Shown one piece after another: positions 1 to 14,200 of a stretch of 64,000 nt of DNA (its first letter is position 1; each line of letters opens with the position of its first letter). The notes under the pieces are model-generated. The model had not been told where the DNA came from, did no database searches, and was given only the letters and a program-made list of their open reading frames with translations. The DNA lies in the NCBI GenBank assembly GCA_002105175.1, contig MCGE01000001.1:1116001-1180000 (forward strand), read 5' to 3'. A program made the translations under genes and the position numbers. The stretch comes from Absidia repens. Lineage: Eukaryota; Mucoromycota; Mucoromycetes; Mucorales; Cunninghamellaceae.

Positions 1-1369
1 GCATATTTTCGTCGTAATCTTCATCATCGTCATCGTCATTGTTGTCATCATTGCTGCCGGATACAGAAGTAAAGTGAGGGTATCGATGAGTTGACCGAGA
101 AGACCATGTTGCCACAGATTGAGCCAAGGATGCCACATCGTCATCGCCCGGAATGGATTGCCGTCGGGATAAGTGTCGAGATCTATCGGAAGAGTGATGC
201 CGCAGAATGCCATGAGGTGATGAAAATGTCGAGTTGCTTCGGTGCTGTCTATAAGAGAATGTCGATTGCTTGCTTCTTCCACTTGCCCCACTGCTATAGC
301 TTTCGCTTAACCCATTGTATCTATTGCTAATGCTACTGGTATTGTTGTTATTGCCGGGTGATGCTGTGATGTTAATTGAAGGTGTTGGTGTTGCCGCCTG
401 ATTTAAATGATAACCCATTTGATTGAGAATAGCTGCAAGATGCTTCATGACGTCCAAATATTCTTGTTCTGTTGGAGCATGTTCACTAAACCGAGCCTTT
501 TCGTATCCCTCCAAATATATTCGACCAAAATCAATATCCATTAGTTCTTGCTGCATCAAAAATTCGATATAATGTCGAATGGCGATATAGGATGGTCTTG
601 CATACATGTCATTGATTTCAATCGCTGCCTTTTCTAGAATAGTAATATGATAATATGGTTAGCATATCAGCTTTTTTTTTTTTAATGGAAGTTTACTTAC
701 CAATAATGGTTGGTGTTCTAGCGATAGCACGTTTAAAGTCTACACCTTCAAAAGTTCCAGTACCCGGCTTTGCCCAGCCCAATTGGCGAATGTCATTTGG
801 TAATGGTTCAGCAGCTTGGCGAATGTATCCCACCAAATGAAATCCACGTTGCACCTGAAGAGTCACCCTCTAGAATAAAATAAGTTACAAAGTCAGTTGA
901 TTTTTTTCCCAAAGAAGCAATCAACATAACATGCTTTCATTGAGCCTTATTTCCGAACCCTACCACACTTCTTTTTTCTAACTGTCCTATGCTCTTACCC
1001 TGGGTAGATAACCTGTTGGTGTATGACTTTTGGGAATATTGCGCAACGATCTTCGTACATTGATGAGTCGACTACAGGAGAGCAATAAGGTAGCAATGGC
1101 CTAAAAAAAGAGGAAGAACGCCGAATATGTTAGTATGCATCAATTGAAATCCGTTCCTTTATAGTTCTTTCTCATATTCTTACCAAAGCAACATAACTAG
1201 CACCAACTACAGCCATTCCCCGATAGTCAAAAATACCCGATGCTGTTCGATCTGATAGAGCCTGGATGATCACATCAACTGCTGATATTGCGACGCAAAC
1301 TGCCGTCAAAAAAATCAGAAAGAATAACGAGGCAGTGTAAAGATAATGAGTTGTCCGAGATGATTTCAT
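1..1369 (-). CDS. DLT1: Dlt1-like membrane protein (defect at low temperature 1), 3' end outside window
   Basis: Four exons are visible on the minus strand: 1369-1184, 1100-999, 869-701 and 633 to beyond base 1, all joined in frame by GT-AG introns, giving at least 363 residues. The chosen start is the first ATG (MKSSRTTHYLY); the frame is open further upstream but has no earlier ATG. Two hydrophobic segments (about residues 8-30 and 45-68) are followed by a basic stretch RLINVRRSLRNIPK, then a soluble part with YIAIRHYIEFLMQQ and an Asn/Ser-rich, finally Asp-rich tail. This two-helix start plus soluble tail is the layout of fungal Dlt1, whose yeast mutant grows poorly in the cold and whose biochemical role is unknown. 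The family call is recognition from memory, not a search. It diverges from the RTG2-like gene across a 517-bp spacer. Confidence 0.6.
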
Positions 1370-1886
1370 AACGACAGCTGTATAAAACCTATATAGTCTT
1401 GTCAAAGAGACAAGAAAAGAGGATTGATAAAATTGATAATTAGATAAAAAAAAAATGAAAGAAAGAAAAGGAAAAATGATCAGTCGGCATTCAAATCTCC
1501 CCTTTGTTAATTTTTTTTTTTTTTTGACGAACCCTCATTTTCAAAAAAAAAAAAAAAAAAGAGTACAAGCCGATCCGTTCCCGAATCTCAAGCGAGATAG
1601 ATATTCGAGACAAAAATGGACTACTACAGACTGATGGAAACAAGCCAAGATAATTTCAGGCACATAGCCAGGTATTGCAAATGTTTTTATTTTATTTCAG
1701 GCTTAAATAAGGTCTGGGTAGGCACGGAAGGGTTACGCGGGAGGGGTGGGGGAGCTACAGCACTCTCTGGGAATTGGTCAGCTGCGGGATTTAAATTTGC
1801 GTGATTTTTTTTCGCTCTCCTTTTTTTTTAAAAATTTCTTTCTTCTTCTTTTTTTTCTTTCATTTATTCATTGCTCAATCTAAACA
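1370..1886. promoter_or_regulatory. Divergent promoter region DLT1 / RTG2
   Basis: This 517-bp spacer holds two copies of the recurrent GC/AT box: GTCGGCATTCAAAT at 1483-1496 (about 114 nt before the DLT1 start, read as ATTTGAATGCCGAC on its sense strand) and GCGGGATTTAAATTT at 1784-1798 (about 90 nt before the RTG2 start, opposite orientation). T-rich runs lie close to each start. The open frame at 1616-1804 is short and looks like chance. Confidence 0.5.
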
Positions 1887-3897
1887 ATGACAAACATTAA
1901 CGAAGGCCCTATCGCCATTATCGATATGGGATCCAATGGCATCCGATTTGGCATAGTCAACAACCTATCCCGGCATTTACCTGTGACTTACGAAGAACGT
2001 GCACCGATATCTCTTTTGGAAGTTCAAGGCGAAGACAAAATGATCCCTCCTGACACAATTGAACAAGTAGTGAATAGCTTTCGGCGCTTCAAGGCTCTTT
2101 GCGAAGATGCTCATGTCCCTGATTCTAATATACGTGTTATTGCTACCGAAGCTACTCGTGTTGCCGCGAATGCCAAGGAATTCCTCGACGCTATCTATCA
2201 AGCAACTGGATGGTCTGTCAAACTATTATCGAAGCAAGAGGAGGCTCTTATCTCTGCTTCTGGAATTGTTGGTAAGTGACTACAAAGTCTAAACCTGCAT
2301 CTCTGACCACTTACATTTTGTTAATTTTTTTTTTTTTGCTTCATTTATAGAATCATTTTACTCTGTCAAAGGTCTGACTTCTGATTGTGGCGGAGGATCG
2401 GTGGAACTCAGTTACGTTATCTCAGGACCAAATAGCGACAACGGGTTTCAGGCAGCTCAGCAACCTGTTTCTTTACCGTATGGTGCGATGGCGTTGAAAA
2501 AACGATTAGCGCAATGTGGCACCAAAGAAGAACGACATGCTTTATACGACGAGGTGAAAACAGCACTCCAACAAGCTTTACACGACACCCAACCACCTTA
2601 TGATATACAACACGATGATGGCTACGAAATTTATATGAGTGGTGGTGGATTCAGGGCTTTGGGATATTTATCTATGGCTCGGAAATCACACAAAGTAGCT
2701 GGTAGCGGCGATTACACAAGGCAACCTGATTATCCAATTCCAATGATCAATGGCTACACTATTTCTGGCAAGGCTCTCAAGAAATTGGTTCATCGGTACA
2801 ACAACAAAAAAGCTGACGATGTAGTGCGACAAGTCCAAGGATTTAGAATCTCCAGGAGACGAGCTGAAATGATGCCTGCTATCTGCTTCCTGGTGTCAGC
2901 GATGGTCGAAGTTATTCCTATACGACGAGTCCACTTTAGCGAAGGCGGCGTCCGACAAGGCATCTGTTATCAAATGTTGACAGCTCATGAACAATCGAAA
3001 GATCCGTTATTCTCCAGTGTCAAGATGTATACCTCAAGTTCTGATTTTGCTCTCCGGGACGAAGAATTTGGCGCTATCTATGATATTTTGAAGGACGCTC
3101 TACCCGAACCTTATCTGGACTCAAACCATCCCCTACAACTTTGCCGTTTGCTACCTGCTGCGATCTATTTGGCAAATCTCACCTCTCATTATCCCAAGGA
3201 ATCAAGGGCATATGTCGCTTTCCACATGCCACTACCAAGTGGCCCATTGGCGAATGTACCAGGTCTTACTCACAAGGAACGGGCTACTCTGGCGATCTTA
3301 TTGGCGTATAGACAAGGCGGTGCGGTGCCTGATCCTATCTTCTACAAGGTGCAAAGCTTGGTCGGCAAAAAGGGAATATCAGTATGCAAGTATCTAGGTC
3401 GTGTTATGGAATTGGTATTTGCCGTGTCACCCTTACAGCCTGGCATTGGATTGATTCGAAGTGGACTCACCTTCAAAACTATTGCCACAGACGATGAAGC
3501 CAACAATGATAGTGATGATGGTACAAACTACGATGATGACGATGCAACCTTTCAGCAGTACGAGCAACATACCAAGCGGCATATGGATCAGGGCGAAGAT
3601 GATAGTGGAAATGCTGCTGATGATGATGATGGTGACGGTGATTGTGACGGTGACGACAACGATGATGACAACGGGAATGAAACAAACACCATTAAAAACT
3701 TTTATCCACCAATGAAGCTATGCATACAATTGCCTCCAGATCGCTCTATTCTATTGAATGCTCCAGGAATTATGTCCTTGATGGAAAAACTGGACAAGAA
3801 GGTCAACACCCGAAAATTTGACATGGATGGTGAAGAAAAGAAAATCAAATGTCCCAGTTTATTCTCTGTAGATGTTAGTTGTAGATTATTAGAATAG
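1887..3897 (+). CDS. RTG2: Rtg2-like Ppx/GppA phosphatase-family protein
   Basis: Two exons (1887-2271, 2351-3897) encode 643 residues. The N-terminus carries the ASKHA phosphate-1 motif IAIIDMGSNGIRFGI, and SDCGGGSVEL just after the intron is the second nucleotide-binding loop, both typical of exopolyphosphatase/GppA proteins. Length and C-terminal extension fit fungal Rtg2 (yeast 588 aa), the cytosolic sensor that relays mitochondrial dysfunction to Rtg1/Rtg3 and also joins SLIK/SALSA. An Asp-rich linker at about residues 505-575 (DNA 3480-3690, GAT/GAC-rich) interrupts the C-terminal part; the conserved-looking segment resumes at NFYPPMKLCIQLPPDRS. The ATG choice is set by the start of the conserved domain. 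Whether it keeps phosphatase activity cannot be read from the sequence. Confidence 0.85.
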
Positions 3898-5128
3898 TAT
3901 ATATACAGATATAGCTTCATTTTAGTTTATTTTATCTTGAATAAACACAACCTTCTTCATACCTTATATATAATATTTGTTCGTGGCTGATAGTATACCG
4001 TTACAGTAGTATATATGCTTGGCTCTTTTATTTTCAATACCGGCGTGATTGTCATTGTGTTTTTAATAAATACTGCCTTCTTCATATCTTACACAGTTCA
4101 GTATAGTACTGTGCTGCATGTTGCGTATTACTTGTAAATTGTTCGCATAGACTATTTGATTTTTTGTTGAAAATGCATGTAGTAGAACGACCGTATGTGT
4201 AGCATAATTTTTGTTGACTAACATGTTTGGTTATTTTGTGGGACATTGGCCAAAAACAGCCTTGAAAAAATATTGCACATATCAGAGTGATAGTTGTGAT
4301 GAATGGAAAGGGTGATTAAGTCGTTTATCGAGCGTCCGACTCCTGGGAGTCCCTTTATCGGTATCGTGAATCTGGTTTATTTGGAACAGTTGCTTGCGGG
4401 CGTTAAATCTTTTTAAATATGCGACAATGATATCGCACTGTGCGTACTATATGTAGTGGGGGAGGGGTCAAATATTTATGAACATCAGTTATTGGTTATT
4501 ATATAGCTATTCATCGAGATTATTAAAGAGACTTAACTGAAGGATTACATTATATAATATAAAGTCCAGTTGATGGTTCGTTGTCTGTATCACTTTTTTA
4601 TTTGCTAGTGATTTTCTTTATAGTATTAGTGCTCAGCAATGGCTACTGAAACAATGCTGAATTTGTAGTATATGACCTGTATGGATCATTTGTCACTTGC
4701 GCCCCAAGTCGCCTTCTGATCCTTTTGATTTTATTATTTTCGTGCTTAGGGCACCTATTGCATGACATTGACTATGCCAACAACATACCAGTAATAGAGC
4801 CGCTCCATTATATATAGATGTGGTTGTTTGTTTTCACAACTTTTTCATGTATAGTGCATTTTTATATTGGTATACTGCACTCTACATATATTTTTTCGGC
4901 GCCTAGGCAGAACCGCAAAAGGAAACATAAAGTGTTGGTCAGTCTCAGCGTACCTTAATTGCGGTTTTTAAAATAAAAAATCAAAGAAAAAAAATATTTC
5001 TCTCTTCTTTTTTCCGTGCTTTCATACATCCTTCCTTTTTTTATTTTTATCATATCCATCTCTCCTTGCCTTCACTTCCTCCATCTTGTTTATTACATTC
5101 CACTCATTATTATAGAGGAGGCAACGCA
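3898..5128. other. Gene-free spacer between RTG2 and FMP27
   Basis: AT-rich, with no convincing coding frame. Two similar poly(A)-signal-like stretches (ATAAACACAACCTTCTTCAT at 3941-3960 and ATAAATACTGCCTTCTTCAT at 4066-4085) follow RTG2 and suggest a duplicated 3' processing region. A GCGGTTTTTAAA box at 4961-4972 and a pyrimidine-rich stretch precede the FMP27 start. Confidence 0.4.
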
Positions 5129-8100
5129 ATGTCCCTTAGTATATTCCACTATGTGATTATATTGGTCGTCCTTCTTTTTGCTCGACTGCTCTTTCGGTGG
5201 ATTATCGCGCTATTCTTCCAATTACGATTTGGTCAAATCGGCTTCTTCTCCATTTCCCGTATTCGCTACTGCCAAAAAACGAAGGGTCCCACTCCAACTG
5301 AAAAGTTCTCTTTGTTTGTTGGCAAACTGAAGCTCCGCATCAAGCGACCTACTTCCACTCTCTCCACCGCTTGGATTACCATCCATATCGAAGATGTCCA
5401 ATTCTCTGTCCTCAATTTACAATCCATACTGAATTCACCGTCCACAACAATCAACAACACTGATCCACCATCAGCTTTGTCCAGGCGTATATCTCGAATG
5501 GGCAATTTACCTCATATACCCTGGTGGTACTCGATATCCGTAGTCAAGCATATCGTCAAGTTTACTTCCGCTCTACCTGCTCAATTCCTTATGGCTGGAT
5601 TGGCAAATTATGTGGACGTCCAACTTGATGGCTTACAAGTAGTGATTGAAGCAACCGACGTTTTGAAAATTGATACTGTCAACTTGTCTTCTATTCTTTT
5701 TGCAGCCGTGGACCAACAAACTCATCAAGTGGATAGAAACAACGACGCCAACAGCGACAGCACTCCGCCATCAACTGATTCACCTAGCTTCACCTTGGAA
5801 ACGGATCAACCTCATCAATTTTTGAATGCTGGTCATCAACGACATTCACTCAAACGGGCCCAGCATTTATTCAAGGAAAAGTTTTTTGAAATCATTCTTC
5901 AAGTCGGGCCTATCTCAGTTGGTGAACAGGGCTTGTTACTGCCTCAAGGTGGACGAATCGCTATCTCTTGCCACTTATCTGCTGGTTGCCTGACTTTGAA
6001 AGATGTGGATACTAGTCTTCATGTGGATGCCTTCAACTTACATCTAGATAGACTATTGAATTTACAAACTTTGGTGCAACAAAGAAAGGGTCCCAAACAT
6101 GCGAATTCGGCCCCGCCTCCGCAACTTTCCTCTCGTCGCCATGGAAAAAGGAAACAGGCTTACTTGATGGAAATGATCCGATCGATGGCTGTATCTATAT
6201 CAAATATTCGGGTGGTCAAGGAATATCATGGTGGCAATTCTCTTGGTGTTGATGTGGATTATATCAATGCAATGGCATCAATGTCTTCTAGGGTATCTGG
6301 ACGAAAAAAGGTAAGAAACGGGTTAAAAAATATCGGATGGAATCCAGGCAGCAGAATCGTTTATTAACATCGTCTTCCTCTTGTTCTTTCTCTTTTTGTA
6401 GGCGATGGGAAATTTGTGCAGCCTTCAACTCGAAATGGAACATATCAATTGCCTTGTTTATGAAGCTGCTCGATCAAATGCGTCTACTAGACTGGTGGCG
6501 TTACCGGAGGTGAATCTGACTGGCTCCTTCCCGATGCTACAAAATGATTTGAACAACAGCATGGGGATTGAAGATGATGACGATGGGCCAAATCAACAAG
6601 TTGTACAAGCTGCTCTTACTCTGACTGACCCAGCGATACGAATTGGCCTGGATAGAATCAAACTTCTTGAATCGATGCTCGCTCGTTCGACTTCAACGGA
6701 TACAAACGACGACCATCCTGCAGCGACTTCCACCAAACATACCTCATCTGACATCAAACACAAACGCTTACCGAAACTTGCGCTGATGCTGAAACTAGAA
6801 TCACCTCGATTGGAATTTATGATCTGTGATGAGAATGAAGGCTTTGCGGAGAAAAAATATGCTCTTGGTATTATTCAGTGGTCTACAATTCTCATGGATG
6901 CGACTGGGGAATATGTGTTACAGAGTCAGGTCAGGTCTCCTTTGCTATCGATGGACAAGCAACAGCGACCAATGGATACTACATCAAGGCTGCGCAAAAG
7001 GAAACAGAATGGCTTACGGTGGACCAAGCTATTTAGAAACAGTTGGAGATTTCGACAACGTGATGATGGTGACGCTGATCAAAAACAAACCAACTGGGTA
7101 TACAATGCAACGGCGAGGATGGCAGTACACGACATGGAAATCACAGTCAACAAGAGTGACACAACGGCAAGTCATCCACTCTTTTCTATACAGGCGATGG
7201 AAAGTGCAATTGGAACGTGTCTACCTACTCTGAATACTGACGATGGTTTTGTGATGGTTGTATGGAACATGAAAAGCGAACGCAATGAAGTGGATATCAA
7301 CATCAACAGTCCGTCTCTTTTTCCATGTGCTATTTTGCCTTCCGGTGATTCATCTCTACTGGTACTCGATATTTGGCTCGGTGTCATCAATCAACTTCAG
7401 CAATTTAGACCAAAAAAGCAATCAGCACAATCTGTACAACCATCTGGCTCTTCTGGAACGACTGCAAAGAAAGTCAATCTATTGATGGAAAATTGGCTCC
7501 AGTGGTTTCGATTCAATGTTGTGGTATGTCATGGGAAACTCATGGTTGAAGGCTTTGACAAAGGGATCAATGGTGAGCGGAAGGTGCCGGATGGATATAT
7601 TGACAATGCACCAAAACAAGACATCTATGTTAGTGTCATGACGTCGATTGAACGGGTCGTCTTGTGTTATCATGGCGCATCACATAAATCGGATCATCTC
7701 ATGTCAGACTCACCTGGACTTGGCAGTGGAACAACTTCTCTTGGCGATTCGGGTTCCGCGGATGATATGACTGGTTTATCAAAAAGCTCTCTACAAGGTA
7801 CCATTCAAGGTCTCAAGGTGGTGCGATCATTTGGGAAACAGCGGATTCGTGATAGCAAACTGAACGCCTTGATAGTTTGGATGCCTCGTCTTACGACCAC
7901 TCTATCCATTGGTTGTAGCTCTGATATATGTGTCTTCACACTGACAGCCATTATGAAACACTGTGGTATACACTTCACGGCTACGAATCATTACGCTATT
8001 CTGTTGGTATTACATGCACTTCGGGGGATCAAAAATAGCATAAAGACCGCAAACATGGAATCGTCAGCATCAATGCCAGCAACAAATGATCTGAAAGCAT

Positions 8101-11100
8101 CAGCAAAGCCGAAGTGGTGGACAATGAGAAAGGTACAACTTCAATTGAATCGGTCTGATATTCGTGTTACCCTTCCTCGAAATGTTGGTTTGTTTCTGCG
8201 TCTAGATGGGGCCCGGATGGAAATGGTTGATCAAGGACAGCCGTTGGTCAATATTCGAAATGCGACTCTTTTTGGTGTGGCGGTCAATGATGATACAAAA
8301 TGGGATCAACTTTTGGAACTGGACAACCTTCGATATTCATTGGAAAAGCAGCGTGATGCACTGGGAAAGCCTGTCAATCAGCTATGTATGGCTAAACTTT
8401 ATTTACGTATACCTTATCGATATGTGGTTGCTGACCTTGTTGACAATGGTGTTAGCCTCATCAAGTATTTCAAGGCGATGGATCCTCGCTTATGTGGAAC
8501 CAAACCATTTACTTACTTTGGACCTACACTGACAAACGAACCTCTGTCAATTCCTCGAATCCGGATTTGCTGCGATAGATTGACGGTGCAGTTTGAAGAC
8601 GATCCTTTTGAAGCAAGGTTGCGGATGATCTGGCGTACTGGATTGGTTGAACAAAGATCGAGATTGGATGTGCTAGATGCGTTTGAAGTCAAGGCACGTA
8701 CCGAAGGGGAAGACCGGGTACAACAAGCAAGACAGCGACTAAACGAACACAACTCCAACACCTGGATGAAACATATCAATGTGGCCATGCAGCAAGAAAC
8801 TTTTGTATTCGACAAACTTCGAAATCAAGATTATCGATCTAGCGCTGAAGGCTTCAGCATTAGGCCTCTATCTCATCAACAGCATTTGGAACAGGATACC
8901 GATACAAATGATACTGATTATGATTCTCTCTTGGACTCAGCGGCCTATTCATTGTTTGACATTGATGTGATCGATTTGCCACGGAATTTCCCACTCTTTG
9001 ACTTCACTATATGCTCATCAAATTTGGACATTCGACCTCCGGATTTTCCATTGGATCAAACAAGGCAGTTTATACACAACATTGGTAAAGGTGTACCACT
9101 CGACACAAATTTTACAACATTGGCGCCTTTCCATTTAGATTGGTGCGGTGGCGAAACTTGGGCACAGCTTCGTGACTATCCCGTCCCATTTATGCATGTC
9201 TCCGCTGGACCTCAAAGTTTGGATGAAAGGAAGGCGGACAGCAACAAAACCAAAGCATGGACGCTATCTGGGGACTATGTGTTTGGTGATCAAGCTGGGG
9301 ATTTGGACTCTACAAGGACCGTCAAGGTGACGATTTTGAACGACAATGGTATTCACTACACAATGGACGCCGTCAGGGTAGCATCACCTCCGAAGTTTTA
9401 CTCTATTGTCAAGATTGATGTCCATACACCCAAATTATCCAACATTTGCTGGTGTGTGCCTTACCAGCCTGCAATTCAAGATTTGTCAAGAACAATGGAT
9501 ACATTTACAAGGCCGCCTGTCGATCCATCTCAAAAAGTAGGGCTTTGGGACAAGATTCGGCTAATGATACATACACAATCTACAATATCATTCATCGGAG
9601 GGGGGGATTTGGCACTGGTGCTCAAAGGCTCAAGGGATCCTTATGATTTGACAGACCGTGGTTTTGGCTTAGCAAAATTATGGAAGAAAAATGTGGTGTG
9701 GTTGATGGGACATGACAATCCTCAAGGTGAATTTATGCAAGTCCTCAGTCAAGATCTTCTCTTTGGTGTGCCTGATTTGGTGAATGGTGGCTATCGCGTC
9801 CCTCACTTGCTTTTACCACCTGAAGAGCGTACTATCATTGCTGATGCCATTTCACAATCTAGAAACAATGAAAATTACCGCATGTCAGCACCGGAATCAG
9901 TGACATTGGAGGACAACGATGATGCATTTGGTATATCTGACACGGAAAATGACGATGACAACGAAACAATAAGAAAGGAATTTCTGAAAGTTGCTCTTCG
10001 ATTTACCGGTGGTATTCGTATGGGACTGGGTTGTCATTTGGAACGTCTTTGTGTCGGTGACTGTGAAGAATGCCATGGAAACCAAGAACGTTGTCGCCAT
10101 CTGTATTTCCGACCACATTATTTAGTCAAGTACAAATCTCCTCGTGCTGTAGCAGAAATGGGCGCTCGTGGAAAGGTAAAAATTAAACAAAAAATAAGCG
10201 AAAGTGAAGAAAGATACCGTATTAATTTTTTTTTTCTCTCTGGACGAATAGAATTATGATGCTTTTGCTGGATTCAGGTCAGACTTTATTCATTTCTCGA
10301 TAAGTATCATTAAACTTTCGGAAAATGAATACAATCAATCACCACTATACAATTATGATACAAGCGGTACTTTGGTCAATGCTCTCTATCTATCGCCTGG
10401 GTTTCTGGATCATTTTTTAGCTACATTACGTCTCTTTGGGGGCAACATGAGCTATCCTCTTCGTACTGGCTCACTCTATCCTCGTGTAGATATGCGCAGT
10501 CCCAAAAAATTTGGTGCCCATATGCAATCGATGAAATACAAAGTGGTGGTTAACCCTCTGCGACTTGGCTACTTTTACAAGGATGATAATCTGGTAGATG
10601 GTGGCAAGGCGTATTTGACTGGTCATGGGGATACTGTTGGACTCAAGGGACATGTGAAGACCTTCAGCATTGATATTCATCAGCAACGCGAGCAAGTCAA
10701 AGTACACAACGACAATCAAAAATCCGACAAAGTGTTATTGAAACGAACAAAACCAGGTTGGCAGATCAATGAAGCTGAAGTGGAACTACGAAATATCGAT
10801 CTACGGGTGGTGCGTGCTTGTTATAGCAATCTTGACTCAATGCATATGGACGATGACAATCCGTTGGATACAAATGATACGTCTGATGGTGTCAGTGGCG
10901 AAGAAGAGGTGGATCCTGACTTTATGGACGGTACTGACGGACGGGCGGATGAAAATGAAGTGGACTCAACTTGGGTGGATATGGAAGATTTTGTTGAAAT
11001 CAATGTGGTCACTCCTGAAACAATACCAAAGGTGCAGGTGCTGCCTTTCGCCTTCTCCCCCTGTATGTACTACATCAAGCAGAACGACCCTGATGATGTC

Positions 11101-11162
11101 GAAAAATACCGCTACCTGCGTGGAACTCATGATTGCATTATTGGAACTGCTGCTGGTAAGTC

Positions 11163-11205
<43 letters not shown>

Positions 11206-14200
11206 GTGTGAGTGAGCGTGTGTGAGTGAATCGGGAACGACCTTTTATCTAATTGACTCTTATATCCATTAGATACCAGGGAAATGCAATTATCATTGTT
11301 GAAGGAACGAAGTCAAAATATCGACGTACAAATTCGGAAACATCAGACAAGATTGAATAATGTGGAACGAAAATTAGCTGAAAAAAGTGACGACAGGGAT
11401 TTGTTGAAAGAGGTAAGCAAGGATAACGGCTATTATGGTTGTTATTAGAATTCAATAACTGATTTTTTTTTTCTTTTGGCGCAAGTAGCAGTCAAAAACC
11501 ATTGTGGAAAAAACTGAAATACTGTTTGAAAAACGAAATGTATTGCGGTCCTATCTTCGGGACCTTGCCAGTAACACCAAACCAGGGCGTACTCATGATT
11601 CTGGCACAAAACACCCAGCGCATTCCGACTCAACAATTTTTGGTGAAGACTCTATAGCACGGTGGGAGGAAAAAATGGGGCATTTCAAGGTACGATATAT
11701 TGTGCATAACCCGCAAATTATATGGAACAATTCGGTACGGAACATTGTCTATCATTTTATGGATCTGCAGGCTCGCAAACGTGCACTATCGTACTATATG
11801 TCTGCCCGGGCTGTCAAGTTTTTACGAGATGTCACCAAAAAGCACCACAAGCAACGTCGATTCAAAACGGGACAATTCTTTGTAGAGGATGATGAAGATG
11901 GATTAGACAGCGACACTGTACAACAACTCTTGGAGCAACTGATATCTGAACAAACCACCAAATTCTACGCACAAAACGAAACAGAAACGCCAACTTCGAC
12001 CGGAGGGCTGGATAGTGATCATGTGGATATGTGTAACAACGAGAATGTCAAAAACCCTGATCGTCAACTTGCAAGCATTCCCACTGGATACAGCATGAAA
12101 AGTAGTTATTTGATCGATTTGCTCAACCCTCAAGTCAGTCTTCAAAGCGATTGTGATCCCGACAACCTGGTACTGATGTCCAACGAACGAATGCAAGTCA
12201 AGGCTTTTAGTATCACGGAAGACAAGGAGATGGATATGGAAATGCAGCTGGTGAAGGATCGAACAATTGTTAGTTTGGACAATACTCAGTTTTTTGTGGC
12301 GAAGAAGGAACAATTTGACACGGTGGATTTACTTTTGGATAATCATTATGGTGCGAAAGGACATGAACATTGGCTAACTTGGATTCCATCCGAAATGCTT
12401 ATTAGTTATGTGAAACTAAGCGACAAGTTTCAACGTGTTGGTACCCAGTTATCACCCACTATCCAAATTGACCAGTACAACCGATTACGACTGAAAACCC
12501 ACAGCGCTCTTTTTACTCGATATCTTCCGTTCGAAGAGCGATGTGATTCTGTCCATTTGAATTTTCCAAATTTGGCCCTCACAGCGGACTCGGCACAATA
12601 CAATGCTATTTATGAAGTGGTGGTGGACTTGCTACTATACAAGGAACCTGCAAAGAAGGAACGACTTGAACGATTACATGAAATTATGTTGGCTGCTGAT
12701 CAGGGAAGCTTATATGATGCAACTGAAAATATTGTCGAATTACAACATCGGGTACGCCACTGTATGGGACTACGGGATCAATATCAGCAAAATATTACTT
12801 TACTCGATCAAGACCATTTGGAGGAATTCAGAAAGGTGCGACTGGCGTTACAAGACTCCTGTGAAGATTTATACCTTGGAATGGAGGCTTTCAAATTACT
12901 TCAAACCAACATTCGAAACGATCACAACAATGAAGCGTCAGACAGTTGGAAATTCGTCTTCTCGGCTGCCAAACTCAGTTGGGAAATGCGAATTGATAGT
13001 GAAACGCCTTTTTGTGAATGGAATCTGAACAATACAACATTCACACTTGTCAGCAAAGAAGATCATTCTCATATCAACACTGTAGAAGTGGATCTCCTTC
13101 AAGTAAAAAATACCTCTGCGAACCATGTCTATACCGATGTCCTCTCTCCCTTTGTGGATCAGCGCAACAAACTTCCTGATTTCTCTCGACATAAAATGCT
13201 CAGGTGCTACTTGGAAGCTTTAGCTCCTGTTGGTGGTATTCCTGTGATTCAACATTTGGAAATCAACTTGTTTCCTCTACGACTCCAAATGACATATGAT
13301 TTTGGTAAGGCTATGGCATCTTACCTTTTCCCAGCTGAACGACGACAGAAAGATCCGAAGGATACTCAACAATCAACAATATCAACACAAGGGAATATCA
13401 ACAACACATCATCATCTTTATCAGGCTCACCGAACAATGCTACTTTCCCGGTAAATGGTTCGAATGGTGGAGGCAGCGATGCGAATTCTATCTCAAGCGA
13501 TGTACTACAAAAATCAGTATCTGCCAATTTGGACACAAAAGACAAGGACAGCTTGGTACTGAAGAACGGAACTGGATACCCGAGATCTGCGACAACCGAT
13601 AATTTACAATCAACATCAACAGCGGACGTGCCTATGACACCTACTTCAAGCTCAACTCAAGCTACAAGAGACGCATTTGAAGTGACGGAATCATCGAACA
13701 TCAACAATGACAACAACTCCATGGCTCTACTGGGTCCACCCACACCTCCGCAGACCAAAGCATCGAAACGGAACAAGCAAAAAGAAACACACCTATCGGA
13801 TGATCTTTCTGTTATGAAGAAACGAGCTTCTGGAAATCGTACTTTTATTTTGGTCAAGATTCCCGGGACTAAGCACTGTCTCACTTACAAGGTAATTAGA
13901 AAAAAAAAAAAATGAAAATGTGTGCCAGAATTGCTTAGTTTATGGTTTTTACAGGGACCGAAAGAAAAAAATATTGAAGATTTGCGTGATTTTGCGTTCC
14001 AACAACCTTACCTCGAATATCGCAACAAAACTTGGTCTTGGTTTGAGCTCCTATCCAATATTAAAAGAGGTAAAAACAAAACATAGCGAAGAACATCATT
14101 ATAATTGAACTAACCGTATCGTTTTGCTCGAAGATTTCATGCGGGCTGCATTGGTTCACAACAGTCGAGCATTATTGAAAGAAAAATTGACAATACGACG

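Noticed and set aside
1616..1804. 62-codon open frame upstream of RTG2
   Set aside because: It lies in the promoter, contains a Gly run from the GC-rich box and has no conserved features.
5066..5128. Upstream extension of the FMP27 frame
   Set aside because: It begins with TTG and contains no ATG before 5129, where the membrane anchor starts.
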